A stretch of DNA of 64,000 bases from the NCBI RefSeq assembly GCF_963693435.1, contig NZ_OY856306.1, positions 1,550,001-1,614,000 of the forward strand. Reading direction: 5' to 3'. Of the stretch, positions 29,150 through 37,785 are shown piece after piece. Below the pieces are notes generated by a model. It had not been told where the DNA came from and ran no database searches. It saw nothing but the letters and a program-made list of their open reading frames with translations. Each line of letters begins with the position of its first letter. Position 1 is the stretch's first letter. Origin of the DNA: Pasteurella atlantica (lineage in GTDB: Bacteria; Pseudomonadota; Gammaproteobacteria; Enterobacterales; Pasteurellaceae). The position numbers and the translations under genes were made by a program.

Positions 29150-29755
29150 ATGAGAAATCCTATTCATAAACGCATTGAACGTTTTGAAACTTGGCAACAC
29201 TTGGCTTTTATGCTGTGTATCTGTGAGAGAATGTTACCGAACTTTCAACTTTTCTGTGATGTCGCTTATCCTAAAAATGATGAGCGGTCAGATAATGCGA
29301 AAGTTTTGCAAAATATTTTAAATCTTGTATGGGAATATTTAACCATTAAAGGGGCAAAGATCAACTTTGAAAATCAACTTCAAAAATTAGAAGAAATCAT
29401 TCCTGATACGAATGAATTTGATTTTTACGGTGTATTTCCTGCCGAAGATGCGTGTAAAGCGGTGGCTGAATTATTGCATAGCATTATTGCTGGCGAACAT
29501 TTAGAACAATCTATTTTAGTGAGCCAAATTTCAATCGCAACCATTATTTCTTACTTAGAAACCTTAGAAGATCGTGAATTTAATGAGCAAGAATTAAAAG
29601 CTCTGCCTGAAATTGAACAAGAATTAGATTTGCAGTGGTGGGTTTATCGAGAGTTGAAAGAATGCGAAAAAAGAGACGTTGAGCTGTTGCTTGAACTTAA
29701 AAATCAGCTTAGAGAGAGTGGAATTAGTAACATTGGATTAGAATTTAAGCAGTAA
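29150..29755 (+). CDS. yjaG: YjaG family protein (DUF416)
   Basis: A 201-residue soluble helical protein. It begins IHKRIERFETWQHLAFMLCI and has SERMLPNF-like and ALPEIEQELDLQWW segments seen in DUF416 proteins. No catalytic motif is recognisable and the function is unknown. It follows hemE by 18 bases and precedes hupA, the same neighbours as E. coli yjaG, which supports the name. Codon use is ordinary. Confidence 0.85.
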   Translation: MRNPIHKRIERFETWQHLAFMLCICERMLPNFQLFCDVAYPKNDERSDNAKVLQNILNLVWEYLTIKGAKINFENQLQKLEEIIPDTNEFDFYGVFPAEDACKAVAELLHSIIAGEHLEQSILVSQISIATIISYLETLEDREFNEQELKALPEIEQELDLQWWVYRELKECEKRDVELLLELKNQLRESGISNIGLEFKQ

Positions 29756-29905
29756 ATGTGATATTTATCATATTTTTTGCATTATTTACTTTGATTATTG
29801 CTAAGTTTCTATTATCCTAAGCATCGCAGTTATGCAAAATTACTAGCTCCAATACTTAAATGAGCTTAGATTTTCTTTTAAAATCAAATTGAAGAGGATA
29901 CACAT

Positions 29906-30178
29906 ATGAATAAAAGTGAATTGGTCGATGCTATCGCTAGCGGTGCAGATCTAAATAAAAAACAAGCTAAAGCAGCACTAGAAGCAACTTTAGAAGCGAT
30001 TTCTGGTAGCCTTAAAAAAGGTGAACCAGTACAACTTATCGGTTTTGGTACTTTTAAAGTAAACCATCGTAAAGCACGTACCGGTCGTAACCCAAAAACT
30101 AAAGAAGCTATCCAAATTGCAGCATCTAATGTTCCAGCATTCACTGCAGGTAAATCATTAAAAGAATTAGTAAAATAA
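29906..30178 (+). CDS. hupA: DNA-binding protein HU
   Basis: A 90-residue HU subunit. The N-terminal helices [20 protein letters not shown], the beta-arm with [20 protein letters not shown], and the C-terminal [12 protein letters not shown] are all typical. It bends and compacts DNA non-specifically. The ribosome binding site GAGGA is strong, and the gene has its own upstream region (29756-29905) and a terminator at 30201-30234, so it is monocistronic. HU and IHF are distinguished by the arm sequence; this is HU, not IHF. Confidence 0.97.
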   Translation: MNKSELVDAIASGADLNKKQAKAALEATLEAISGSLKKGEPVQLIGFGTFKVNHRKARTGRNPKTKEAIQIAASNVPAFTAGKSLKELVK

Positions 30179-30200
30179 GTTTTATACTAAAATAATTAAG

Positions 30201-30234
30201 CCTAAAAGCAATATCTTTGTTTTTAGGTTTTTTT
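30201..30234 (+). terminator. Intrinsic terminator of hupA
   Basis: The stem CCTAAAA / TTTTAGG at 30201-30207 and 30221-30227 is followed by seven T residues. Confidence 0.85.
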
Positions 30235-30343
30235 ATATTTAAGAGTCAAATTAAGAGAAGTTCATTACGTTAATGTAAGGATATTTTTTATTGATTGCGT
30301 TATAATGTCTTCAATATTTTATTTATTCTAATTTAGGTACATA

Positions 30344-31180
30344 ATGTCATCAAATTCTAAAAAACACTTAGGGCATACTGCTCGTAAACGTTTTGGTCAA
30401 AACTTTTTGCAAGATCAAGATGTTATTCATAATATTATTGCAGCGATTAATCCACAAAATAGTGATTTTTTAATAGAAATTGGACCAGGTTTAGGAGCGT
30501 TAACAGAACCTGTTGCTGAGCAAGTTGACAAATTAACAGTTATAGAGCTTGATCGTGACTTAGCCAAACGTTTACGCCATCATCCCTTTCTGAATCAAAA
30601 ACTCACTGTTATTGAGCAAGATGCCTTAAATTTTAATTTTCGTGAATATTTTAAAACGTTAAATTTAAATGAAAATAATGGTATTAGAATTTTTGGAAAT
30701 TTACCTTACAATATTTCAACACCTTTAATTTTTCATCTATTAACCTTTCACGATCTTATTCAAGATATGCACTTTATGTTGCAAAAAGAAGTGGTAAAAC
30801 GCCTATGTGCAGCACCGAATAGTAAAACTTACGGACGTTTAACGGTAATGGCACAATATTATTGCCAGATTATTCCTGTTTTAGAAGTGCCACCATCCGC
30901 ATTTAAACCTGCACCTAAGGTTGACTCTGCGGTAGTCCGTCTTGTACCTCATACGATACTTCCCTACCCAGTTAAAGATATTAGTTATTTAAATCGAGTG
31001 GTGACACAAGCGTTTAATCAACGCCGTAAAACATTGCGAAATTCTCTTTCTCAACTCTTTACAGCGGATCAATTGGAAGCACTAGGAATGAATTTACAAG
31101 CAAGAGCTGAAAACCTTAGTCTTGCTGACTATGTTTCATTAGCAAACTGGCTATATGAAAACCAAGATATTAAATATTAA
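30344..31180 (+). CDS. rsmA: 16S rRNA dimethyladenosine transferase RsmA (KsgA)
   Basis: A 278-residue SAM methyltransferase. The N-terminal [15 protein letters not shown], motif [27 protein letters not shown] and the catalytic [13 protein letters not shown] are all present. It dimethylates A1518 and A1519 in 16S rRNA. The C-terminal helical domain ([13 protein letters not shown]) is complete. The last 11 bases overlap the end of a DUF2251 gene on the other strand, so the two genes are tail to tail. Confidence 0.97.
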   Translation: MSSNSKKHLGHTARKRFGQNFLQDQDVIHNIIAAINPQNSDFLIEIGPGLGALTEPVAEQVDKLTVIELDRDLAKRLRHHPFLNQKLTVIEQDALNFNFREYFKTLNLNENNGIRIFGNLPYNISTPLIFHLLTFHDLIQDMHFMLQKEVVKRLCAAPNSKTYGRLTVMAQYYCQIIPVLEVPPSAFKPAPKVDSAVVRLVPHTILPYPVKDISYLNRVVTQAFNQRRKTLRNSLSQLFTADQLEALGMNLQARAENLSLADYVSLANWLYENQDIKY

Positions 31181-31565
31181 CATCTAAATCTGTGATCTCT
31201 TTATGCGTCCACATTGTTTCAGGTTGTGGCTCTGGGAATTTGTTATGGTTATATCCGACTAAACCATTAAAATCAAAACTGGCGTGCGGATAATCATTCA
31301 CGAACAAGTAGGCTTGATAACCACTTTCATCCCAGCAGATTTGGAGTTTTCTTGCTTGTTGTCTTTCTTTTGTGGCATCAACATTATAAATATGTAATGC
31401 ATCTACCACTGGCTGTGTTACATTATTTAGGTTTAAAGCATAAAAATAACCTGTTTCACCGTCATCTTCAAAAATAACCACTAAGTTGTCGTGTTGTGTG
31501 GAATGCACGCCAACTTGTTTGGTTTGCCCAATAAATAGTTTATCTTCAAGTACTAAATGTAACAT
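31170..31565 (-). CDS. DUF2251 domain protein
   Basis: A 131-residue soluble acidic protein of unknown function. The stretch [17 protein letters not shown] and [20 protein letters not shown], then a C-terminal WTHKEI, agree with what I recall of DUF2251, a family of small proteobacterial proteins. The ribosome binding site is AGAGG before ATG 31565. Its 3' end overlaps rsmA by 11 bases in the opposite direction. No signal peptide or membrane segment is present. Confidence 0.75.
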   Translation of the reverse strand: MLHLVLEDKLFIGQTKQVGVHSTQHDNLVVIFEDDGETGYFYALNLNNVTQPVVDALHIYNVDATKERQQARKLQICWDESGYQAYLFVNDYPHASFDFNGLVGYNHNKFPEPQPETMWTHKEITDLDVNI

Positions 31566-31707
31566 CCTCTTTCCTGTTTTGATATTCGTAATAAATTGTT
31601 AATAGTTTATCACTTAATAAGTAAACATCAATAATCAAGTTAGATTATTTTATACTCTATAAATAAAGCAAAATTATTTTAAATTAAATACTATTTGTAC
31701 CTAATAA

Positions 31708-31839
31708 ATACCATTTGCGTATAATGGAAATTCAAACTGGGCACATACCCAAATATGCTGTGATCTTTATGATGCTAATAATAGTGCAACTACTACGACA
31801 CCACCAAAATCAGTTGTTTCGGTGGCTGGATATAGATAA
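31708..31839 (+). pseudogene. Possible C-terminal gene remnant, 43 codons, no start
   Basis: Between two TAA codons at 31702-31707 and the TAA at 31837-31839 there is a frame of 43 sense codons that reads like a real protein tail: IPFAYNGNSNWAHTQ, then CCDLYDANNSATTTTPPKS, then VVSVAGYR. It has no start codon or ribosome binding site. A strong terminator follows immediately, as it would after a true gene. I read it as the end of a gene whose 5' part was deleted. The parent family is not recognised. The frame could also be open by chance, since it is short. Confidence 0.35.
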
Positions 31840-31841
31840 CC

Positions 31842-31874
31842 AAAAAACCTCATCATAAAATGACGAGGTTTTTT
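31842..31874. terminator. Bidirectional terminator after sdaA
   Basis: The inverted repeat AAAAAACCTCATCAT / ATGACGAGGTTTTTT has one mismatch and a short loop, with A- and T-runs at both outer ends. It can end sdaA transcription on the minus strand as well as plus-strand transcripts. Confidence 0.88.
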
Positions 31875-31942
31875 AATGTTTAAAAAGTTATTTAGATAAT
31901 AGGATTTTAAGATAACTGTTAAACTCTATTTAACATTCCTAA

Positions 31943-33307
31943 TTAACTACACAATATTTTAATTGCTAAGCCACCTTGCGAAGTTTCACGGTATTTGGTA
32001 TTCATATCTTTACCCGTTTCATACATTGTTTCGATAACTTTATCCAAACTTACTTTAGGTTTTGTTGTTCTCAACAATGCCATTCGGCTTGCATTAATTG
32101 CTTTCACAGAAGCAATTGCATTGCGTTCAATACAAGGCACTTGAACTTGTCCACCCACAGGGTCACAAGTCAAGCCAAGATTATGCTCCATTGCAACTTC
32201 TGCAGCAATAAACACTTGATCAGGGCTTCCACCTAATATTTCTGTTAAACCTGCTGCAGCCATTGAACAAGCAACGCCAACCTCACCTTGACAGCCTACT
32301 TCAGCTCCAGAAATAGAAGCATTCATTTTATATAACGAGCCCACTACCCCACAGGCTAACAAATAGCGTTCAATAATTTCAGGTGTCAATGTTGTAATAA
32401 ACTTTTCATAATAAGCTAAAACCGCAGGCACGATGCCACAAGCACCATTAGTTGGTGCAGTCACTACTCGACCGCCTGCTGCATTCTCTTCATTCACAGC
32501 TAATGCAAATAAATTAACCCAATCTATCACTACCATTGGATCATTGAATAAATGACTATTTGACTCTAGATGACGATACAACATACCTGCTCGACGAGGT
32601 ACTTTCAACGGACCAGGTAAAACACCTTCCGTATGAATACCTTTATTAATACAGGCTTTCATTGTATCCCATACTAATAATAAATGGTTTTCTAACTCTT
32701 CTTTCGTATGTAATGCTAATTCATTCTGTAACATAAAGCTAGAAACAGACAAGCCATTATCTTCACAATGTTCAATCACATCATTCGTATTTTTATAAGG
32801 AAAAGGCACTTGTATTGGCTGTTCTTCTTCAACACCAAAATGAGCTTCATCAACAATAAATCCCCCACCTATTGAATAATAGGTTTGTTGATATACTGTT
32901 TCTTCACCATTTAATGCGGTAATTCGCATTCCATTTTCGTGCAATGAAAGGAAACTGCTATGAAAAGCCATATTTTTGTCAAAATCAAAATCAACAATAT
33001 GTTCACCTTTAGCTACGGATAATTTAGCTGTTTTTTTCACTTCTAATATAAATGATGGAATAGCATCAATATCAACATTATGAGGTAAATAGCCTGCTAA
33101 TCCCATAATAATGGCAATATCAGTACTGTGCCCTTTCCCCGTCATTGAAAGTGAACCATAAACATCAACGTGTAATCTCGTTATGCCATTTAACTGATTA
33201 TTTTGAATAAGTGTATCGACAAATTCTTTCCCAGCCTTCATTGGCCCAACTGTATGAGAGCTAGAGGGTCCCACACCTATTTTAAACATATCAAAAACAC
33301 TAATCAT
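31943..33307 (-). CDS. sdaA: L-serine ammonia-lyase (iron-sulfur type, single chain)
   Basis: A 454-residue fused alpha/beta L-serine dehydratase. The N-terminal [16 protein letters not shown], the middle [19 protein letters not shown], and the Cys residues in [20 protein letters not shown] and GLTCDPVGG that hold the [4Fe-4S] cluster are all present. It deaminates L-serine to pyruvate and ammonia in the cytosol. It lies 58 bases downstream of the serine transporter gene sdaC on the same strand, making a serine uptake and breakdown unit, the same pair as in Haemophilus. Length is normal. Confidence 0.97.
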   Translation of the reverse strand: MISVFDMFKIGVGPSSSHTVGPMKAGKEFVDTLIQNNQLNGITRLHVDVYGSLSMTGKGHSTDIAIIMGLAGYLPHNVDIDAIPSFILEVKKTAKLSVAKGEHIVDFDFDKNMAFHSSFLSLHENGMRITALNGEETVYQQTYYSIGGGFIVDEAHFGVEEEQPIQVPFPYKNTNDVIEHCEDNGLSVSSFMLQNELALHTKEELENHLLLVWDTMKACINKGIHTEGVLPGPLKVPRRAGMLYRHLESNSHLFNDPMVVIDWVNLFALAVNEENAAGGRVVTAPTNGACGIVPAVLAYYEKFITTLTPEIIERYLLACGVVGSLYKMNASISGAEVGCQGEVGVACSMAAAGLTEILGGSPDQVFIAAEVAMEHNLGLTCDPVGGQVQVPCIERNAIASVKAINASRMALLRTTKPKVSLDKVIETMYETGKDMNTKYRETSQGGLAIKILCS

Positions 33308-33365
33308 ATACTATCCTTTGGCAATATTTAGCGTGGGAAAACAATTTCCCCACACTGTCTCATTT

Positions 33366-34616
33366 TTAAAATAATCCGTAAACTACCGCTGAAATTGCAA
33401 TTAATCCCATTACAGTAACGAAAATATTACTTAATTGACCTTCGTAACGTTTCATTGCTGGCACTTTAGTAATTGCATACATTGGCATAATAAATAAGAT
33501 CATTGCAATAATTGGACCACCAAGTGATTCAATTAAACCTAGAATACTTGGATTAAGAATTGCAACTCCCCATAGAACAAGTAAAAATACAACTGCAGTT
33601 CCACGATTTAATTTTTTTCTATCAATATGTTTAGCGTTTTCACCTTTCATTTTGATATATAAACCTTCAATACCTTCTCTTGCCCCTAAATAGTGACCGA
33701 AGAATGAACTGGTAATTGCTAAAAATGCTACCAATGGTCCAAGGTATGAAATAAACGGATTATCAAATTTATTTGCAAGGAATGATAAAATACTGATATT
33801 TTGTTGTTTAGCTAGCACTAATTCTGCAGGTGTTAATGTTAATACACAACTGAATACAAACAACATTACAAATACAAGTAACATCGTTGCCGTACCTTTT
33901 AATGTTCTACTTGCGTGTTTTTCAGCTAATTCAAATTCTTTATATTCTCTTTGTTGAGATTGAGAGAAAGATGAAATCGCTGGAGAGTGGTTAAAAGAGA
34001 AGACTAATACAGGAATAGTAATCCATAATGTAGTCATAAATTCACTCATTGTTGGCATTTCGCTTAACATTGAACCATTCCATTGTGGAATCAAGTAAAG
34101 TGATAAACCAAATAGAATAGTCACTAGTGGGAAAACTAACATTTCCGTAATTTTTAACATCACTTTCTCATTCATAAGCATAATAGAAATTAAGCCTGCA
34201 ATAAGTACAAATGACAAAATAACACGATTAGGTGATACCATTCCCAATTGATTTACAATAAAAGAATCAACGGTATTAGTAATACCATTACCATAAATTA
34301 ATAAAATAGGAAAAATTGCGAAGAAATACAATAACGTAATTAATTTACCCGCAGTTTGTCCAAAATGTTCTTCAACAACCTCAGTGATATCACTACCAGG
34401 TTTACTCGAAGATAAAACAAAGCGAGATAAACCTCTATGTGCAAAATAAGTCATCGGACCGACTAAAATTGCCATCACCACCAATGTCCAGAAACCAGCT
34501 CTACCTGCATTAATAGGTAAAAATAAAACGCCAGCTCCAACAGCTGTTCCAAATAAATTTAATACCCACGCGGTATCAAATTTATTCCAACCTTTTACAA
34601 TAGATTTGTTACTCAT
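33366..34616 (-). CDS. sdaC: Serine/proton symporter SdaC
   Basis: A 416-residue inner-membrane carrier of the amino acid/polyamine/hydroxy acid permease group (HAAAP family). About eleven hydrophobic segments are seen, starting with [19 protein letters not shown] at about 14-32. [20 protein letters not shown] lies near the middle and matches SdaC/YhaO-type transporters. It imports L-serine for SdaA. The ribosome binding site is AGGAG before ATG 34616. A CRP-like site lies 125 bases upstream. Confidence 0.93.
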   Translation of the reverse strand: MSNKSIVKGWNKFDTAWVLNLFGTAVGAGVLFLPINAGRAGFWTLVVMAILVGPMTYFAHRGLSRFVLSSSKPGSDITEVVEEHFGQTAGKLITLLYFFAIFPILLIYGNGITNTVDSFIVNQLGMVSPNRVILSFVLIAGLISIMLMNEKVMLKITEMLVFPLVTILFGLSLYLIPQWNGSMLSEMPTMSEFMTTLWITIPVLVFSFNHSPAISSFSQSQQREYKEFELAEKHASRTLKGTATMLLVFVMLFVFSCVLTLTPAELVLAKQQNISILSFLANKFDNPFISYLGPLVAFLAITSSFFGHYLGAREGIEGLYIKMKGENAKHIDRKKLNRGTAVVFLLVLWGVAILNPSILGLIESLGGPIIAMILFIMPMYAITKVPAMKRYEGQLSNIFVTVMGLIAISAVVYGLF

Positions 34617-34985
34617 AATTATTGTCTCCTTTTGTAAGTGTAAAATCTGTTAACTGTAAAATATAACCTGATTTAGGTCGGAGATATCATAGTAAGAAAA
34701 TTTTTATTCACAATCATAAAATAATGCAGAATATCTTTTTTGTGAACAAGATCAAAGTTTCCTGTTTATTATAAGTTTAAATATTTAAAAACATAGGCAC
34801 ATAAGTATTTTTATTGTTTTATTTTCGTGAAATAAATAACATTTAATTAAAATAAAACACCATTTATTTAAACAAAAATAACAAATTAGGATATATTATT
34901 TAACCTATAAATTTTTATTATCCAAATACAACTATAATGGTATAAAGCTTAAAAAAAACGGGGGTTATATTGACTATTTATACCT
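34617..34985. other. Upstream region of sdaC and 3' flank of folA
   Basis: 369 bases without a gene. Besides the CRP-like site at 34738-34759 it is nearly pure AT-rich sequence and contains the sdaC promoter, not located precisely. No small reading frame with a ribosome binding site was found. Confidence 0.5.
34738..34759 (-). promoter_or_regulatory. CRP-like binding site upstream of sdaC
   Basis: TGTGA at 34741-34745, six bases, then TCAAA at 34752-34756, inside TTTT...GTT flanks. One half is perfect and the other matches three of five bases. Catabolite control of the serine genes would be expected from enterics. Assigned by eye only. Confidence 0.4.
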
Positions 34986-35480
34986 TTATTTTGTATATTT
35001 CTCTAATACCATAAAACGGCAAGAATAATTATTTTTTTCATCAATTTCAGACAAAGTTTCTTGTTTTAACTGCCACTTTGATTGATCAAATTCAAAAAAA
35101 GTATCCCCCTCAATTTCTGCCTGAATTTCTGTCAAATATAATCTATCTGCTAGTGGCAATGCTTGTTTAAACAATTCTCCGCCCCCTATAATCATTACTT
35201 CTTCAACATTAGCTAATTCACTGGCTATTTGTAACCCTTGCTCTAGGCTAGAAGCATACCATGCACCTTCTACTTCAAAATCAGAACGAGATAAAATAAT
35301 ATTAGGACGATTTGGTAATAAACGCCCAATAGATTCATAGGTTTTTCTTCCCATAATGACGGGTTTATTTATCGTGTTTTTCTTAAACCACGCTAAATCA
35401 ACAGGTAAATGCCACGGCATTTGATTATTTTTACCTATCACATTATTCTTAGTTCGTGCAACAATTAAACTGATTTTCAT
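34986..35480 (-). CDS. folA: Dihydrofolate reductase
   Basis: A 164-residue DHFR of usual length. It starts MKISLIVARTKNNVIGKNN, has MPWHLPVDLAWFKKNT (active-site Asp in LPVDLAWFK), PVIMGRKTYESIGR, and IIGGGELFKQALPLADRLYL. It reduces dihydrofolate with NADPH and is the trimethoprim target. Nothing in the visible motifs suggests a resistant variant, although resistance cannot be judged this way. It is a single gene with AGGAG-like site before ATG 35480. Confidence 0.97.
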   Translation of the reverse strand: MKISLIVARTKNNVIGKNNQMPWHLPVDLAWFKKNTINKPVIMGRKTYESIGRLLPNRPNIILSRSDFEVEGAWYASSLEQGLQIASELANVEEVMIIGGGELFKQALPLADRLYLTEIQAEIEGDTFFEFDQSKWQLKQETLSEIDEKNNYSCRFMVLEKYTK

Positions 35481-35540
35481 CTCTTTTCTCCTTTGTGATC
35501 TTATTTTAAGAACAAGATTATAGTTGAAATTGGTTACCCA

Positions 35541-35620
35541 CTCCTAGCCTCCCCCCGCAAGCGAAGAGAGGAATAATTGGACCTCCCCTCCTCCGCTTGC
35601 GGGGGAGGGCTAGGGAGGGG
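35541..35620. repeat. GC-rich palindromic element (REP-like)
   Basis: The left arm CTAGCCTCCCCCCGCAAGCG at about 35544-35563 and the right arm CGCTTGCGGGGGAGGGCTAG at about 35594-35613 are almost perfect complements around an AT-rich loop. The element is strikingly GC-rich in an AT-rich gap between folA and yfcA. A degenerate relative lies at 52272-52301. Confidence 0.75.
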
Positions 35621-35754
35621 GCATATTACTATTAATTTAAAAAAATCAATAGTTAAAAATATACGATCGCCTACCTCATTCTATCAAAATTACCGCTTTT
35701 TTACTTTTTCTTATTTAAGAAAAATGGAATAAATGATAATCTATACGTAATAAA

Positions 35755-35787
35755 TTTTGCAAAAAATGATCAATATCATACCGCTTG
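35755..35787 (-). repeat. Uptake-signal-like sequence
   Basis: TTTTGCAAAAAATG then ATCATACCGCTTGT, the uptake-like pattern on the minus strand, just upstream of yfcA. It creates an in-frame TTG at 35757 that I do not accept as the start of that gene. Confidence 0.75.
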
Positions 35788-35798
35788 TAAAGGATTTT

Positions 35799-36563
35799 AT
35801 GGACTTTAATTTTGATATTTTGGCTCTGCTATTTCTTGTCGCGATGGTCGCTGGTTTTATTGATGCTATCGCTGGTGGAGGCGGGCTAATTACCGTTCCT
35901 GCTCTACTGGCTGTCGGAATCCCCCCCACTTTAGCATTAGGTACCAATAAACTGCAAGGTAGTGGAGGTTCTTTCGCTGCTTCTCTTTATTTTATACGAC
36001 AAAAAACGGTTAATTTAAAAGAAATAAAATGGTTGATTATATTGACTTTTTTAGGTTCTTCCATTGGGACTATATTAATCCAACTAATGGATGCCGCATC
36101 CCTTAAAGTGATTATTCCTTTTCTTATTTTTATTGTTGGATTGTATTTTTTATTTAGTCCTAATTTAGGTAAAAAAGATGTTATACAACGTATCAGTCTT
36201 ACTTTATTTGGTGTAACAGCTGCCATAGGAATTGGTTTTTATGATGGTTTTTTAGGACCTGGAGCAGGATCATTTTTTACACTGGCTTTTGTTTCTTTAC
36301 TGGGTTTTAATCTTTCTAAATCGGTTGCTCACGCAAAAGTACTAAACTTTACGTCTAATTCTGCCGCATTACTCTTTTTTGTTTTAGGCGGTGCCGTACT
36401 TTGGAAAGTGGGATTATTTATGATGATCGGTCAGTTTATTGGTGGTCATTTAGGTGCAAGAATGGTCGTCACACGAGGACAAAAATTAATTCGACCAATG
36501 ATCGTGATAATGTCATTTACTATGGTGATAAAAATGCTTTATGATCAAGGTTATTTTTATTAA
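35799..36563 (+). CDS. yfcA: TSUP (TauE/SafE) family membrane protein YfcA
   Basis: A 254-residue polytopic protein from ATG 35799, which has AAAGGA four bases upstream. It aligns in my memory with E. coli YfcA over its whole length: AGFIDAIAGGGGLITVPALL, TNKLQGSGGSFAASLYFIR, GFYDGFLGPGAGSFFTLAFV, SKSVAHAKVLNFTSN and GQKLIRPMIVIMS. TSUP proteins move sulfite, sulfoacetate or other organosulfur anions; the substrate of YfcA is unknown. About eight membrane segments are seen. nth starts ten bases after its stop. Confidence 0.9.
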   Translation: MDFNFDILALLFLVAMVAGFIDAIAGGGGLITVPALLAVGIPPTLALGTNKLQGSGGSFAASLYFIRQKTVNLKEIKWLIILTFLGSSIGTILIQLMDAASLKVIIPFLIFIVGLYFLFSPNLGKKDVIQRISLTLFGVTAAIGIGFYDGFLGPGAGSFFTLAFVSLLGFNLSKSVAHAKVLNFTSNSAALLFFVLGGAVLWKVGLFMMIGQFIGGHLGARMVVTRGQKLIRPMIVIMSFTMVIKMLYDQGYFY

Positions 36564-36572
36564 AATACCATT

Positions 36573-37208
36573 ATGAATAAAACAAAACGTATTGAAATTT
36601 TAACTCGATTACGAGATCAAAATCCACATCCAACAACAGAGCTGAATTATAATTCACCTTTTGAGTTATTAATTGCCGTAATTTTATCTGCTCAAGCCAC
36701 TGATGTTGGTGTAAATAAAGCAACGGCTAAATTATTTCCTATTGCTAATACACCTCAAAAAATTTTAGATTTAGGTGTAGAAGGCTTAAAAGAGTATATT
36801 AAAACCATCGGATTGTTTAATAGTAAAGCCAATAATGTGATAAAAACCTGTCGTGATTTAATTGAAAAACATAATGGTATTGTGCCAGAAAGCCGAGAAG
36901 CCTTAGAAGCACTGGCAGGAGTAGGGCGAAAAACCGCCAATGTAGTACTTAACACTGCTTTTGGACATCCAACTATTGCCGTTGATACCCATATTTTCAG
37001 GGTAAGTAACCGTACTAAATTTGCGATGGGAAAAGATGTTGTCAAAGTTGAAGAAAAGCTATTGAAAGTTGTTCCCAATGAATTTAAAGTGGATGTCCAT
37101 CATTGGCTGATTTTACATGGTCGCTATACCTGTATCGCTCGAAAACCTCGTTGCGGTTCTTGTATTATTGAAGATCTTTGTGAGTATAAAGATAAAACGG
37201 AAGTTTAA
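36573..37208 (+). CDS. nth: Endonuclease III
   Basis: A 211-residue bifunctional DNA glycosylase/AP lyase. The helix-hairpin-helix LEALAGVGRKTANVVLNTAF holds the catalytic Lys, and the catalytic Asp is in VDTHIFRVSNR. The [4Fe-4S] Cys set is C(6)CxxC(5)C in TCIARKPRCGSCIIEDLC at the C-terminus. It removes oxidised pyrimidines in base excision repair. It is close behind yfcA, with which it probably shares a transcript. Confidence 0.97.
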   Translation: MNKTKRIEILTRLRDQNPHPTTELNYNSPFELLIAVILSAQATDVGVNKATAKLFPIANTPQKILDLGVEGLKEYIKTIGLFNSKANNVIKTCRDLIEKHNGIVPESREALEALAGVGRKTANVVLNTAFGHPTIAVDTHIFRVSNRTKFAMGKDVVKVEEKLLKVVPNEFKVDVHHWLILHGRYTCIARKPRCGSCIIEDLCEYKDKTEV

Positions 37209-37249
37209 CTATTTATTCTAATTTTTCATTTTAACTATAGGAGTATATA

Positions 37250-37678
37250 ATGAAATTATCTAGCAAATTATTAACTATTGGCTTAGCTGCAATTGTTCTT
37301 TCTGGTTGCTCTGCAAGAAATGAGACTGTCTATGTTTCCATTCAAGACACGCTAAATTCATCTGAAGCAAAATCTGTACTGGATCCAAGTATAAAACTTT
37401 ATTTTGCTAAATCTGTATCTGGCAAAGTGCTCAAATCTGGACTAGTCAGTAATAAAAAAACCAATGCTGTTGGAAAATCAGATGAAAAAGCGTGCCGTTG
37501 GGCATTTTTATCTGCTGTAAAACAGTTCCAAAAAACAGCGGCTTCAATGGGAGCTCGTAAAGTGACTAATTTAGTAAGTTATTACAAAAGAAACCCTTAT
37601 AAAAGCAGTACTAAATTTGAGTGTCACGCTGGAAATTTAATGTCTGGCGTTGCACTAAAAGGTGATATTGTTAAATAA
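37250..37678 (+). CDS. Small predicted lipoprotein
   Basis: A 142-residue lipoprotein. The lipobox LSGC places the lipidated Cys at residue 20 after a typical signal peptide. The body has a motif SVSGKVLKSGLVSNKKTNA and KACRWAFLSAVKQFQ, with two further Cys that could pair (one in ACRWAF, one in FECHAG). Relatives are often misnamed excinuclease A-like; the function is unknown. Ser follows the Cys at +2 so outer-membrane sorting is expected. A short hairpin (37677-37704) and an inverted uptake-like pair (37718-37771) follow. Confidence 0.8.
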   Translation: MKLSSKLLTIGLAAIVLSGCSARNETVYVSIQDTLNSSEAKSVLDPSIKLYFAKSVSGKVLKSGLVSNKKTNAVGKSDEKACRWAFLSAVKQFQKTAASMGARKVTNLVSYYKRNPYKSSTKFECHAGNLMSGVALKGDIVK

Positions 37679-37717
37679 AAAAATCATCTTACAAAAGATG
37701 ACTAATTAAAAATAACC

Positions 37718-37771
37718 AAGCGGTATGATGTTATAAAAAATTTGCAAATTTTTACTTACATCATACCGCTT
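37718..37771. repeat. 54-base inverted pair of uptake-signal-like sequences
   Basis: AAGCGGTATGAT at the left end and ATCATACCGCTT at the right end, with AAATTTGCAAATTT between. It has the same length and near-identical bases as 4108-4161. It lies between the convergent lipoprotein and FAD oxidoreductase genes, where it can serve as a two-way terminator. Confidence 0.82.
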
Positions 37772-37785
37772 TTTTCCTTTCTTAT

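Noticed and set aside
35601-35640. Possible tRNA or rRNA fragment in the GC-rich stretch after folA
   Set aside because: No cloverleaf or conserved rRNA segment is present; it is a simple palindrome.
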